Source: Sclerotiophoma versabilis
Taxonomy: Eukaryota; Ascomycota; Dothideomycetes; Pleosporales; Didymellaceae
DNA: 64,000 bases
Direction of reading: 5' to 3'
NCBI GenBank assembly: GCA_012274445.1
Contig: JAAROD010000049.1
Location: forward strand, 620,001 to 684,000
This document shows positions 33,914 through 45,865 of the stretch, piece after piece (the stretch's first letter is position 1; each line of letters opens with the position of its first letter). Below the pieces are notes generated by a model. It was not told where the DNA came from. It was given only the letters and a program-made list of their open reading frames with translations, and made no database searches. The position numbers and the translations under genes are program-made.

Positions 33914-36900
33914 TTACAATGGTCGTCCACCAACGAACTCGCTCCATGTGCGGACTTCGCTGGGGATACCCTCCTTCTTGGGCAGCTTCTCGCTCATGCA
34001 CTGAGCAAAGAGAACAGCAGTCTGTCAAATTGTTAGCAGGTGCCATAGTGTAGACGGGATACTATTCCAGCTTACCTTCGGCTCCATGAAAAGGGGAACA
34101 CCGAAGTCCACTGCGTTCCTACGCATGACGTAGTCCTCGTCGAGCAGGCCATTTGCCCTGTACTTGGCCAGGTTGAAGCAACCACGGATGTCGTTCTTCT
34201 CGAAGACTTCACGAAGAGCACGCTTGTCCTCCTTGGGGAAAGCAATGACCTCAACTTTGACGCCCTCGACGTTCTTCTCGAGCAGAACCTTGACGTCCTC
34301 GTTGGCGGCAAGGAACTTGTAGCCAAGAGACTGGATGTACTTGGCAATCTGGATCAGGGAGTTGGAGTGAAGAGATCCAGCTGTGACATCACCACCGAAA
34401 AGAAGACTCTCACCAGGCTGAGGCAGACGGAAGTTCATCTGCGACTGAGCGGATGCCCAGTAGGCCTCGATGAGATCCTTACCGAAGCAAGCCATCTCGC
34501 CAGTGGAGGACATCTCCACACCAAGGTAAGGATCAGCACCAGCCAACCTAGTCCAGGAGAACTGGGGAACCTTGGTGGCGACATAATCGCGATCAACCTT
34601 CATGAGGTCAGTGGGCTCAGGAACCTCACGGCCAACAAGAGCCCTGGTGGCAACATCAATGAAGTTGGTACCAAGGACCTTGCTGACGAAGGGGAAGGAA
34701 CGAGATGCACGAAGGTTACACTCGATGACCTTGAGCTTGGGCTCAGCACCCTCGACCTCTTCCTTGATGATCTGCATGTTGAAGGGACCAGTAATGTTCC
34801 ATGCCTTGGCGACCTTGTCGGCGATCTCCTTGACACGCTCCTGGATCCTGGCGTCGAGGTTGACAGGAGGCAAGACAAGTGTGGCATCACCAGAGTGAAC
34901 ACCAGCGTTCTCAATGTGCTCACTGACAGCGTGGACGAGAACCTTTCCGTTGGAGGCAACAGCGTCGCAGTCAATCTCTTGGGCGCCGTCGATGAACTTT
35001 GTGATAACGACAGGGTGGTCTGGCGAGACGGAAGAGGCGGCGAGAAGCTTCTCCTCGAGCTCGTCCTCACTGCGGATGACAGTCATGGCGGCACCGGAGA
35101 GGACATAGGACGGGCGGACAAGGACAGGGTATTGGACAGTGTCAGCAAACTTCTTCGCATCTTCGTACGAAGTCAGCTCCTTCCACGCGGGCTGGTCGAC
35201 ACCAATGGAGTCGAGGATAGAAGAGAACTTGTGACGATCCTCGGCCTTGTCAATATCGTGGGGGTCGGTTCCGAGAACCTTAGCCTTGCCAGACTCCTGA
35301 AGCTTCAAGGCAATGTTCTGAGGGAGCTGACCACCAACAGAGACGACAACACCCTGGGCGGTCTCCAACTCGTAGATATCCATGACACGCTCATAGCTCA
35401 GCTCCTCAAAGTAGAGCCTGTCAGCAACATCGAAATCTGTTGAGTATGTCTCAGGATTCTATCCCCTTTGTTTAGCGTGCGTTCAGAAGCTGTGAACCTA
35501 TGGTCTTGAGGCACTCACGTAGTTAATCATGACAGTCTTCTTGCCAAGCTTGTTGAGCGACATGGTAGCATTAACAGCGCACCAATCGAACTCGACAGAG
35601 CTACCAATACGGTAGACACCGCTGCCAAGGACGAGGACACCGTGGTCTTCGAATGTGACATCGTGGGAGGAGGCGTTGTAGGTGGTGTATAGGTAGTCTA
35701 TGAGAAGTTAGCAACAGAAGCAATGTGCGCATACGAGTTGAAAATTACTAGTATCAGCCGGAAACTCAGCAGCCAGAGTGTCAATCTTCTTGACCCAGGG
35801 CCTGATGCCGAAGCTCTTCCTGCGCGCGCGAACCTCGTCTTCAGTGCTGTTAACTGCCTTTGCAATCTGCTTGTCAGAAAATCCGAGCTTCTTGGCCTTG
35901 AGGATGATCTCCTTCTTGAGGCCAAAAAGGCTACCAATCTCCTCGAGCTCCTTTGTACAGTCGACAATGTTCTGAAGCTTGTGCAGGAACCACTTATCGA
36001 TCTTGGTAAGCTCGTGCAGCCTGTCGACGGTGTAGCCCTCGTGGTACATAGCCTGACCAACGGCGAGCCATCGGCGATCTGTGGGGTTTGCGAGCTCGTA
36101 GTCGAGGTCCTCGCCGTACTTCTCGGCCTGAAAACCGAGGTACTTAGGGTCGACCTGTCGGCAGGCCTTCTGGAAAGACTCTTCGAATGTACGGCCGATA
36201 GCCATAACCTCACCAACAGACTTCATCGAACTACCGATATCGCGCTTGACGTTCTGGAACTTGCTCAGATCCCATCGGGGCATCTTGGTGACGACGTAAT
36301 CGAGGGATGGTTCGAAATTGGCGGTGGTGGTCTTGGTGACGGCGTTGGGCAGCTCAGGCAGAGTGTGTCCAAGACCGATCTTTGCAGCAGTGTAAGCCAA
36401 GGGGTAACCGGTAGCCTTCGAGGCCAAAGCGGAAGAACGAGAGAGACGAGCGTTGACCTCGATGACCCTGTAGTCAAGACCGTCAGGCTGAAGGCAGTAC
36501 TGGACGTTGCACTCGCCAACAACACCCAAGTGTCGCACGATCTTGATCGACGCAGAGCGAAGCATGTGGTACTCCTCGTCGCTGAAAGTCTGACTGGGCG
36601 AAACGACGATACTGTCACCGGTGTGCACACCGAGAGGGTCGAAGTTCTCCATGTTGCAGACTGTGATGCAGTTATCAGCCGCATCACGAACGACCTCGTA
36701 CTCGGCCTCTTTCCAGCCCTTGAGCGACTTCTCAACCAAGATCTGGGGAGAGAGGGTGAGCGACCGAGCAGACAAGTTCCTGAGTTCCTCTGGGTTGTTT
36801 GCGAAACCAGATCCCAGACCACCGAGCGCGTAAGCAGCACGGACGATGATGGGGTATCCGACCTTCTCAGCGGCTTCCAGAGCCTCGTCGACGGTGTTGA

Positions 36901-37658
36901 CAGCAATCGACTTGGCAATGGGGATGTCAATCTCGTCTAGGGCCCTTGCGAACAGATCACGATCCTCAGAAGTCTCGAGTGTCTTAACGCTTGTTCCAAG
37001 AACCTTGACACCATACTTCTCGAAAAGACCCTTCCTGTTCATTTGAACACCCAAGTTCAGCGCAGTCTGACCACCGAAGGACAGGAAAATACCGTCAGGC
37101 TTCTCCTTCTGGATAACGTATTCGACGTATTCGGGAGTTACAGGTAGGTAGTAGATCTCATCGGCGAGCACGTGCGATGTCTGGATCGTTGCAATATTGG
37201 GGTTGATAAGGACCGACTTTACGCCAGCCTCCTTGAGGGCCTTCAGTGCCTGGGAACCTGCGTTGCAGATTAGTACGTGGTAGATTTCTCTTAAGCGCCA
37301 ATATGTGCTCTTTCATACCTGAGTAGTCGAACTCTCCGGCCTGTCCAATGCTAAGACCTCCACTACCAATGACCAGGACCTTCTTCACGTCAACCAGGTT
37401 GCGGGCGCCAGCAATGGCGCCGCTGTTGAGGTAGGCCTGCGCATTTGGTGCTTCTTGTGTCTGGTTGAATGTGGCCGAGACCTTTGTGAAGGCGCGCAGC
37501 TGGCGGTATGTCGCAGTTGACTCACCCTTCGCGCGGAGGGAGGTCAAAGGACGAGCTGTGCGGGATGTGAAGTTTCGCGCAGAGACAGAAGGTGCAATGC
37601 TGCGGAACTGGCTTGTCGTGGTAGGTACGCGACGCGCCAGACGCCCGTAGAGAGCCAT
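33914..37658 (-). CDS. CPA2: Carbamoyl-phosphate synthase (arginine-specific), large subunit, mitochondrial
   Basis: Makes carbamoyl phosphate from bicarbonate, ATP and ammonia (channelled from the glutaminase subunit CPA1) for arginine synthesis. Five exons: 37658-37319, 37257-35749, 35697-35519, 35458-34076 and 34021-33914; all phases close, 1172 aa. The N-terminus (MALYGRLARRVPTTTSQFR, no acidic residues) is a mitochondrial presequence. Two homologous ATP-grasp halves are visible: the first opens with KVLVIGSGGLSIGQAGEFDYSG, the second after the linker DTNYLYTTYNASSHDVTF with VLVLGSGVYRIGSSVEFDW. The C-terminus is an MGS-like regulatory domain (GYKFLAANEDV...FNLAKYRANG). It is a separate subunit: no glutaminase or ATCase domain is fused, unlike the URA2 enzyme. 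The last exon codes TAVLFAQ...FVGGRPL. Confidence 0.97.
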
Positions 37659-38592
37659 GTTGCAGGCGGTCAAGCGGCTGCTGAGCACCGAGCTCTAAGA
37701 ACACCCAGTGATGCAGGAAAAGGACGACGAACGCGCGAGAGTAAGTCGCTCGAGGGCTGATGAGGGCAATTGGGGGGGTGCTAGAGCTCAAGCTCAATAG
37801 AGCAGAGGGAATGGGGCTCTATAAGAATTATTGAATCGTGGGGAAGATGTGAAGCTTGCCAAACTTTCTATCGGCGATTTTAGCTTCATCCGATTGCGAT
37901 AAGACCCGTGGTTCAGTGCGCAGGGCCCGCTTGAGTCAACGCAACCAAGAGTTTATGCTTTATTATTGCACGGCACGATCAATTGGCCATTCAGCACAGT
38001 GGTTCCTGTTCTAGAAATCTGTGTATTTGGCCAATGTCACTTGTTGTGCCTCTCCTCGTTGAACCAGCACTGCATTTCACCTGAAGGACTTATTGGATCA
38101 GGGCCGATAATCGGCGCCGAACACTAACATTGGCATGGGGACTGGCGGGAAGAAATTTTGAAGCAGTTTTGTGGACTGCCGTCACCCGCAGAGCTCACGG
38201 ACCTTATCCACATACAAGGAGTCATTGCGGTTCTAACCGGCCTTTTGGCTGCGTCAGAGTAGAGCAGATTTCCTTATTTGTCGTCCTGGCCCTGTCTGTG
38301 CGCGCTAGTAGCGTTGATCACTGACTGGCCTGGCTGAGCGATGGCATAGCTGTTGAACAAATTCCTCAGATCGAGGAGTCAGAACTGCCGGGACTTTCTC
38401 GGTCTTGTGTGTGACGGTCGCTGCATCGAAGGAGTCCCATACAGGTACGCGAAGAAGAGTGCAGGTAGCGTGTAGTCACCTTGAGTGGGCCCAACCTGGT
38501 TGTATGGTCTATGACTCCATGCTGCCATGCAGTTTTCGATAGACAACAAATAGTTTCTCTTCACGACGCTTCTATGTCATGGCACTGAATGA
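37659..38592. other. Intergenic region upstream of CPA2
   Basis: About 930 bp containing the CPA2 promoter and the 3' flank of LCL3. No conserved upstream reading frame of the arginine-attenuator kind was recognised; that peptide belongs to the small-subunit gene in known fungi. Confidence 0.6.
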
Positions 38593-39482
38593 TCATGTCT
38601 TTTTTTGCTTCTCTGCTGCCATATGTCTAGCTTTGTACTCTCGCGGAGTCTCCGGAGCCTTCGTCTTTGCGCCAGCCAGCCTTTGTATCAACCCTGGCTT
38701 CGACCACATTCCGACCTTGCGTCGTTTGGCCTGCTCTTCGGCGGCGCGGTATATCTCTTCAGAAGTTCCGAACTCAGCTCCTGACTTAGCTTCGTAAACC
38801 GTTGCTAAGCCTGCCTTCAACATCTCCAAACCCACGTCTTTCTTGAAGAGCCACTTCCTCACGTAGACCTGTGCTACAACTCTGTCGTATTGGTCGCGTC
38901 TGTATAGTTGCGCACGAACTCGACGGTTGAGGATAAGATTGATGAGCATCTCAAGGGCTTCTTTCGAGTACGGCTGAGCCTCTCGGCCCCAATGCGCAAG
39001 CTCTGGCGCATCAACTCCAGCGATTCGTATGTGGAGCTTCAAATATGGTCAGCACCATGGCGCGCAGCAAAATTGGACAATCCTTAAGACTCGTGGGAGC
39101 GCATGCTTACTGTCTGTTTCATGAGTTGGTCTCTTTTCGCCGGCACACTTTTCCATGGCAACCAGCCCCATCCTGCTAGTCGTCCGCCAGGCGTGTGATA
39201 CAGTCTGAAGTTGTCCGCATCTCCAACGCTCGTGACCTGACCGAACAGACTTCTGCGTCGAAAGTACTCGGGTTTGATGTGGTTGACGGTGGGTATCCTT
39301 CGCAAGTAAGACTTGTAGAGGCGAACACCAGCGACGGTGGTTACTGTGAGCGCTATGGATGGGATCAGGGTCCTCGGCTCAAGCAGTGATGTCGTCCAGT
39401 CATTAAAGTTGTACGGTCCGATACCAGCTGCGAAACCGTTGTTCTTCTGCTCATCTTCGTCGCCTGACCAAGGCCATCGCAT
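38593..39482 (-). CDS. LCL3: Probable endonuclease Lcl3 (staphylococcal-nuclease fold, membrane-anchored)
   Basis: Exons 39482-39111 and 39036-38593, phase-0 GTAAGC...AAG intron, 271 aa. N-terminal soluble stretch starting MRWPWSGDEDEQ, a membrane segment at about 37-52 (PSIALTVTTVAGVRLY), then a thermonuclease-like domain: VTSVGDADNFRLYHTPGG, LHIRIAGVDAPELAHWG, and RDQYDRVVAQVYVRKW. These match the Lcl3 family of ascomycetes, in which the yeast protein is mitochondrial and linked to lifespan. The substitutions relative to staphylococcal nuclease (conserved Asp, Arg-x-D-x-Y-x-R pattern) suggest catalytic competence, which is inference. Start and length agree with the family (about 260-290 aa). 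Confidence 0.93.
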
Positions 39483-41455
39483 CGTTCGTTTTGCGAGGAG
39501 TGTTGTTGCTGGTAAACATCGTTGCTCGGGGATCCGCAGTTACGTCAATCAAAATCCATGGTCGGCTAGCCGTGCGCTTCCCGCCCCACGTGATGAATTC
39601 GACATCATCTTATATTTGCATGTAAAATGAGACTTGTTAACAAGCTTGCCGGTAAGGGAAGAATCGACACGCCAGCAAGGGACCTTGCCAACTAGGGATT
39701 ACGTGCATAACAGAAGTAGGGGAATATCTTTTAACACTCAGCAATCTATCATCTATGCAACCATTTATAAGAACATTCATCTACGACGACCTCTGAAAAC
39801 TTTCACGTTGATTAAGTTAGCTCCTCCTAGAGCATCTAGGGATCATGTCACTAGTAGAGACTGCTGCTACTACTACTACGTAAAATTTCTGTTTGCTGGC
39901 CTTGAAGAAGTTGACTTTAAGGAGGCTTGTATGTGGAGAGGGAGCTGTTTCTATACGGCTGATTGGACCGAAGGAGTCTTATCAGCATGCTCGTGAATAC
40001 ATTCTGTGTAGAATATTGGTAGATATAGCTTAGTCGCAATTATTGTGATCAAGTCTGATTTCAATTGGTTCCAAGGGTCGATTACAGCATGTATGTGACA
40101 TTCGTTGTCCACACGCAGAACACGGTCAGGATTCGGCAGCATGTACAAGCAGCTGGCTATAACCTGCTATATACAGACACAATGTCGTAGCAAGCCACTG
40201 CGTCGTTGCCCTCGTTCCACGGAGCTCTATGATAGCCTACTCTTCGCAGTGTTGCGCACTGCAAGCACCCTGTAGACTATCGCCCTTACACCGACACCAC
40301 ATGCTTGCGGATTGATATGACGAATACTGCCATTGATTTTCCTATCTTGTTCTCCGCTCGATTGCGGCTTATCTGTCCCCACAGAGATTTTGCAATAGTA
40401 TAGAATACCGACTCCTGAGGGGTTTCAAGATATTGTGGCCCTCCCTGGCGATGAACTCGATCGCAGTGTGCAGGTGTCAATGTCGTCGAACGTAGGCTAG
40501 CCATCGTCTCGATGACGAGGTTCTGCGCACTGTTGGTTAGACCAGCGTTAGTTCGTTGCAGTCGATGATATCGGGAGTGTGCCTGCTTACCTGGGCCATG
40601 CAGGCCCTGGTTGTATACTGCCGTAGCGATTGATGCTTGCTGTTCTTACGTACCGTTTGCTGTCAATGGCTTGTGAGACAATTCATATCTTCGTAGGCTA
40701 CAGTTTGTCGATAGTAACATTGCGAGATATTGAGAGAGCGGCGATAAGCTGCAATGGGCACTTCCCTGCCTCCTTAAGAAATCCAGAACTTCTAGTTCAC
40801 TTCAAACGTCCTTCGGTTTGTGCATATGGAATCCTGGGCATTTTTTTGCCACTTACCGCAGGGTATTCGCTCGACATTTATTTTCGAATGCTAACCTGAT
40901 GATACTTGCAGGTGGTCAAGCTAGTTCGACGTGTTGCTTGTTGTTTCGAAGATGCAATGGCATGTAACTGCCGGACGCGGTAGGTTTTGTCCTGTATGAC
41001 GAGTCGCTTCTCGAAGTGTGGGCCATGCTTTGAGACCATGACGCTTTATTAACCCCAACCTGATCAGGCAAAGCGGTAGTTGACTGCACGCATGTTTCGA
41101 GGTGCAGGTCTCGGCCAGAAGCGAGGCGTGAAGTGGGCTGAGGCAGGAAGATGAAGAGGGGTGGGCGTTGGAGTTGCGCCAGGGATGATTGCCCTAAACG
41201 TCGCTGCCGAAGAAGGAATGGCCACCGGTGTGGCTAGCTTCCCGTGCTCAACCTCTTCACTCGACGCCCGCGGCGCATGAGATCTAACGTTTTCACAACA
41301 ATCAAATCTTGCAGGCTTGCAGGGCCTGAGAGCATTCGCTACCTACTCCGAATCCCTTTTACATCTTGTCGCATGGAGCACCGCGACCTATAGCCCTCGT
41401 GCGGCAATATCAGGTGTTCAAACGATTTCATCCCTCACGAGTGGAGGCCATCATC
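39483..41455. other. 2-kb divergent intergenic region (LCL3 / LSD1-like)
   Basis: The sequence near 39.6-40.1 kb is AT-richer than the surroundings. The part before 41456 is probably the promoter and 5' UTR of the demethylase gene. Only short frames occur; no family, RNA gene or repeat recognised. Confidence 0.6.
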
Positions 41456-44400
41456 ATGTTTTCCGCCTTCGCGTCTACGACCGACACAAACACACTCGAT
41501 GACGACTCCGATATGTTCGATCAGTCTCACAACGACTTTTTGTCGCTGCCAATATCGCATGAAAGCATACATCTGAAGGGTGGCATCGCTCCCATGCCTG
41601 GGCTTAGTAACATTGGCTATGGCAGAGAATCGGCGACATCGTCCGTGCACTACGGCGATACCAACGACACATCGGAGATCAGTCATCAAAGCGGCAGAGA
41701 CGAGGTCAACGATTCTTCTACACCTGGTGCTTTCATGAATACATATGGTCTCAATCTCACTCCTTCGCCACTGCCATGTCCTAATACTCCTCACTCGACG
41801 GTGGAGAATGGGTCACATGGTATTAACGGGGTCGACTCGAACCAGAATGGCAATGCAATCTTCAAGACCGTCGACGGAAACGTCTCTAATCAGCGAGATG
41901 GGCTGTCAAAACTGAAAGACGGTTCTCTCAAGCACAACTTCATGACAAGAACGCCACAGAGCTTGAGCCGCGAGTCCCAACCATCGTCGACACCTGAGCT
42001 TATGCAGTTCCACGACCGCCCTATCAAGCACCGACAGTCCAGCACTCCGAAAGGCAAGGCAACCGAGCTGAAAGCAAACTCAAGCGTGCCTACCGATCTC
42101 TCGTGGCCAGAATTTGGAAGGCAATGCATTCTGGCGGCAGAAAGCAGTAGACTCAACCCATTTGCTCTGCATCCGGCGGAGTATAGACTGCTACGAAACC
42201 ATATCAACCATGCACAAGTTACCATTTACCTCAATATTCGAAACGCAATTTTGAGGCTTTGGCACCGTAATCCCTTGGTTTATGTTTCATTCGAAGAAGC
42301 CGCGGGCTGCACTCGGGATAAGCGCTTCTTTGGCCTTGCAAAAGTGGCATATATGTGGCTTCTTAGAAATGGATATATCAACTTCGGCTGTGTTGAGGTG
42401 CCGGACACGACATCAGCAATGTCAAAGAAGAAAGCAAAAGACACCCCGCAGCGTACGATCCTGGTAGTCGGTGCTGGAATGTCAGGCCTGGGTTGCGCCC
42501 GGCAGCTGCAAGCGCTGTTTGCACAGCTGGCAGATCAATCACCCAACGACGGCGAACGTCCACCTAGAATTATTGTTCTCGAAGCCCGTCCGCGCGTAGG
42601 TGGTAGAGTCTACTCTCATCCTTTTCTCAACCAAACTAATTCTACCCTTCCTCCTGGACACCGCTGTACAGCTGAAATGGGCGCACAGATTGTCACAGGA
42701 TTCGAACACGGCAATCCTCTCAATGTCATCATTCGCGGACAGCTCGGTATACCGTATCACGGTTTACGTGACAATACGATCCTTTATGACTTTGATGGTA
42801 CAATCGTAGACAGGAACCAGGACATGCTGGTTGAAAGGCTCTACAACGATGTCCTGGAGCGAGCAAGCGTCTATCGTAACAAAGCCCCAGTACAGCGGAT
42901 TGTAGAGGGCGATCGAAACCTCATAATGCTTGGGCGTGACGCCAACGATAATGGCGGACCGACGATTGCGGAACTGGAAAATTCAGACGCGCCATTGTCC
43001 GTGAATGCGAAGAGCACGGCATCGACGACAGAAGAGAAACCTACAACAGGAGTGGAGAAGCTAGCTGGCCGAGCCTACCAGTCGAGTGCTGGCTTCAACC
43101 CGAACATCACAGCAGTCGAGGCGATACAAAGTCTTGGATGGAAACTCAAAGCAGGGGTGTCAATTTCGCAGACTGTAGACTTAGATGCGGTTGCAAAGAC
43201 ATCAGAATTCCCTACGTTGGGTCAGACTATGGACGAGGGTATCAAGCAATACCAGGCCATCGTCGACATGAAGCCCAGAGACATGCGGCTGTTGAGTTGG
43301 CATCATGCCAATCTCGAATATGCCAATGCAGTCAGTGTCAATAAACTCAGTCTGGGCGGTTGGGATCAGGACATGGGCAATGAGTTCGAAGGCGAGCACT
43401 CAGAGGTCATTGGAGGTTATCAGCAGGTTCCACGAGGACTCTGGAAGTGTCCGAGTCAATTGGACGTTCGTTTCAATATGCCGATCAAGTCAGTCCGTTA
43501 CGACCCGGAGGAACAACAGACAGGAAAAGCTGTTACCATTGAATGCACTAACGGACAGTCCTTCGAGGCTGACCGGGTTATATTGACAACACCCTTAGGG
43601 GTGTTGAAGTCGGGATCGATAACGTTTCAGCCACCTCTTCCTGATTGGAAGCAGGGTGTGATCGAGCGTATGGGCTTCGGATTGCTCAACAAGGCAAGTG
43701 TCTAAATACATTTGGCTAGACATAGCTAACAGTGTGTAAAAGGTCATCTTGGTATATGAGAAGGCCTTCTGGGAACCCGAGCGCGATATGTTCGGTCTGC
43801 TGAATGAAGCCGAGCACGAAGCTAGCCTCCGACCCGAAGACTACAACGCACGGCGGGGCCGTTTTTACTTGTTCTGGAACTGTATCAAGACTAGTGGCAA
43901 GCCAACGCTTGTTGCGCTCATGGCCGGCGATGCTGCTCACTACGCTGAAGCAACGTCAAATGACCAGCTGGTCAAGGAGGTTACAGATCGACTCGACTCG
44001 ATGTTCGCGCCGAAACCCGTCCCACTACCCACCGAGACCATTGTCACAAGATGGAGCAAAGATCCTTTCGCTCGTGGTAGCTATTCATACGTCGGCGCAA
44101 AAACACAAACGGGCGACTACGACGTCATGGCTCGACCCCACGGTCCACTGCATTTTGCAGGAGAAGCGACTTGCGGAACACACCCTGCTACGGTTCATGG
44201 TGCCTATTTGTCAGGCCTTCGCGCTGCCGCTGAAGTGTATGACACAATGACTGGACCTATCGAGGTTCCCAGCCCATTAGTGGAGAAGAAGATCAAGCTC
44301 GAGCATCCAGCAACTCCCTCTTTGACGGACTTCAAACCAGGGTTTGCACCTGCAGTGTTGCCGACTCAGACCGCGAAGACAGCACGAGCTCAACGAGACG

Positions 44401-44858
44401 AAGACTACGAGGCAGCCATCATCGGCGCTATTTTGGAAGAAATTGGTGAGCGACCCATAAGGCCAGGACGTTCTGGAGTGAACCCGTTCTTGCTGTTCAC
44501 CAAGGACTACTGGTACATGGTTAAGAAAGAGTGTGACGATGCCCGTGTAGCAGCTACCGGGAACCCAGAAGCGAAGGCGTCTAAGCAGGAAGTGCGGATT
44601 GCAATCGGTCTTAAATGGCGGACGGCAGGCGAAGAGATTAAGAAGCCCTACCAAGATCAGGCTGACAACGCGCGAGAAAGCGCAACGTCAAATGCGGCAG
44701 ACTTCAAGGAGCGGGTTGCTTATTGGGATACGGAGGCTGCGCGCATACGACAAGAGTACATTCAGAAGCATCCCCCACCTGGCGGGAACGAGGACCTGAT
44801 ACTCAACAGTTGCACGGCCATTGAGTTGGGAGCTGGCAAGCGACTTCGACGGCTCTGA
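41456..44858 (+). CDS. LSD1/KDM1-type histone lysine demethylase with C-terminal HMG box
   Basis: FAD-dependent amine oxidase acting on methylated histone H3 (K4 or K9) in the nucleus. Exons 41456-43693 and 43743-44858; 1117 aa. The intron has a GC donor (AAG|GCAAGT...AAAAG), the only choice that restores the conserved GFGLLNKVILVYEKAFWE. Domains: disordered Ser/Thr/Asn-rich N-terminus; SWIRM (about 216-310, WPEFGRQCILAAE...MWLLRNGYINFG); FAD-binding amine oxidase from about 332 (ILVVGAGMSGLGCARQL, IVLEARPRVGGRV) to the second FAD motif (HFAGEATCGTHPATVHGAYLSGLRAA); and an HMG-box-like tail (about 986-1090, GVNPFLLFTKDYWYMVKKEC). The fungal orthologues share this SWIRM-AOD-HMG order. The start is the ATG at 41456; the frame is open upstream but without another ATG. 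Confidence 0.95.
43694..43742 (+). other. GC-AG intron
   Basis: A 49-bp intron in the LSD1-like gene begins GCAAGT and ends AAAAG. A GT donor 6 bp further on (GTGTCT) would break the reading frame of the amine oxidase core, so the GC donor is preferred. Contains GCTAAC as a possible branch point. Confidence 0.8.
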
Positions 44859-45865
44859 ATCATTTTTACGTTTCATTTCACTTTCTGTTGTATCAACATG
44901 TACACTGTACTTGCATTCGAGTGCGTGGGGCTAGCATTCCAGGGGGCGTTAGCGGGGAGTCCAAGCCACACAGCAGGCTGGTCTGCGGGTCTGGGAATCG
45001 AGGCCAGGCGGGTAAATGGTGGGATGGGTTGTGGGTAGGATTAGTGCATTTGCGCCATTTCTGTTGGTGCTTGTTCAACAAATTCGCGTTTGTGGCGTCC
45101 AAGGGGCGAGCAGGCGGAGGAACAAAGGCCGGTCGAAGGCCAGGGCCTATTTGACGGGCACTGCGTGCAGGTATTACAGCAATAGAGATATGACGGCCCA
45201 GCCTGGAGGGGTTCCGCTTATGGTGTGCCTTCTAGAAGGATCAGCGTGTGTTCGCAGCATTAGCCGCCGGACGGGTAAGAGAGAGGGATTGGAATCAAGT
45301 GACGTGAGGGTAAGCTAGCACACGAGGGCCAAGCACGCCGCCAACCGCCAGCTTGCAGTGCTTGAACGGCTGGAGGTCACAAGCCATGTGGCTCTCGAAC
45401 ACGGGCTGCCTCTACTGCCAGGCTGCAGGCGCTGTACCACAGTGACACTGCCGATCGCTGGACATTCACCTGGGCTGCAGGGCTGGCGCATGGCATGGGT
45501 GGGGTTGCGGTGTGGGGAGACCGGGCTCTCGGGGTTCGCGTGAACTAGGAAGCAGGCCGTCTCTAGCTCCCCCAAGCCTCGTTGCTCTTCGGGTTGATTC
45601 AAGACCACCGGCCGTGTGTCGTCTCGTGTGCTGGGCCTGCTGGACTGTGCCGTGCTGCGCTGCATCCTCTCCGCCGCTGCCTCGCTCCTCCCCCATGCTG
45701 CCCTCCGCACGTTCGCGTCACTCGGGCCTCTTTACCCCAGCATTTCGCCCTCGCGCTACAACGGCATAAGCCCGCGCCGCACATGCCCTGCGCCGCCTGA
45801 ACGACCACCACCTCGCCCTCGCCCGCCCCCACTGACCAGCGCGCCCGTCGCTGCGAGCTGCCACC
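44859..45865. other. Intergenic region upstream of creB
   Basis: About 1 kb. The final 200 bp are GC-rich and pyrimidine-rich, probably the creB promoter and leader. Open frames on both strands here look like GC-content artefacts. Confidence 0.6.

Noticed and set aside
34367..35443. 358-codon open frame on the plus strand
   Set aside because: Antisense to CPA2 exon 4, which is unambiguous carbamoyl-phosphate synthase sequence.
35723..36940. 405-codon open frame on the plus strand
   Set aside because: Exactly antisense to the conserved CPA2 exon 2; its composition (Val/Leu/Asp-rich, no family) is a shadow of strong codon bias.
45616..45865. Upstream in-frame extension of creB
   Set aside because: Open frame only because of GC-rich leader; the ATG at 45866 gives the conserved MSSFFGRLKSGA start, and the extension runs through what would be introns downstream.
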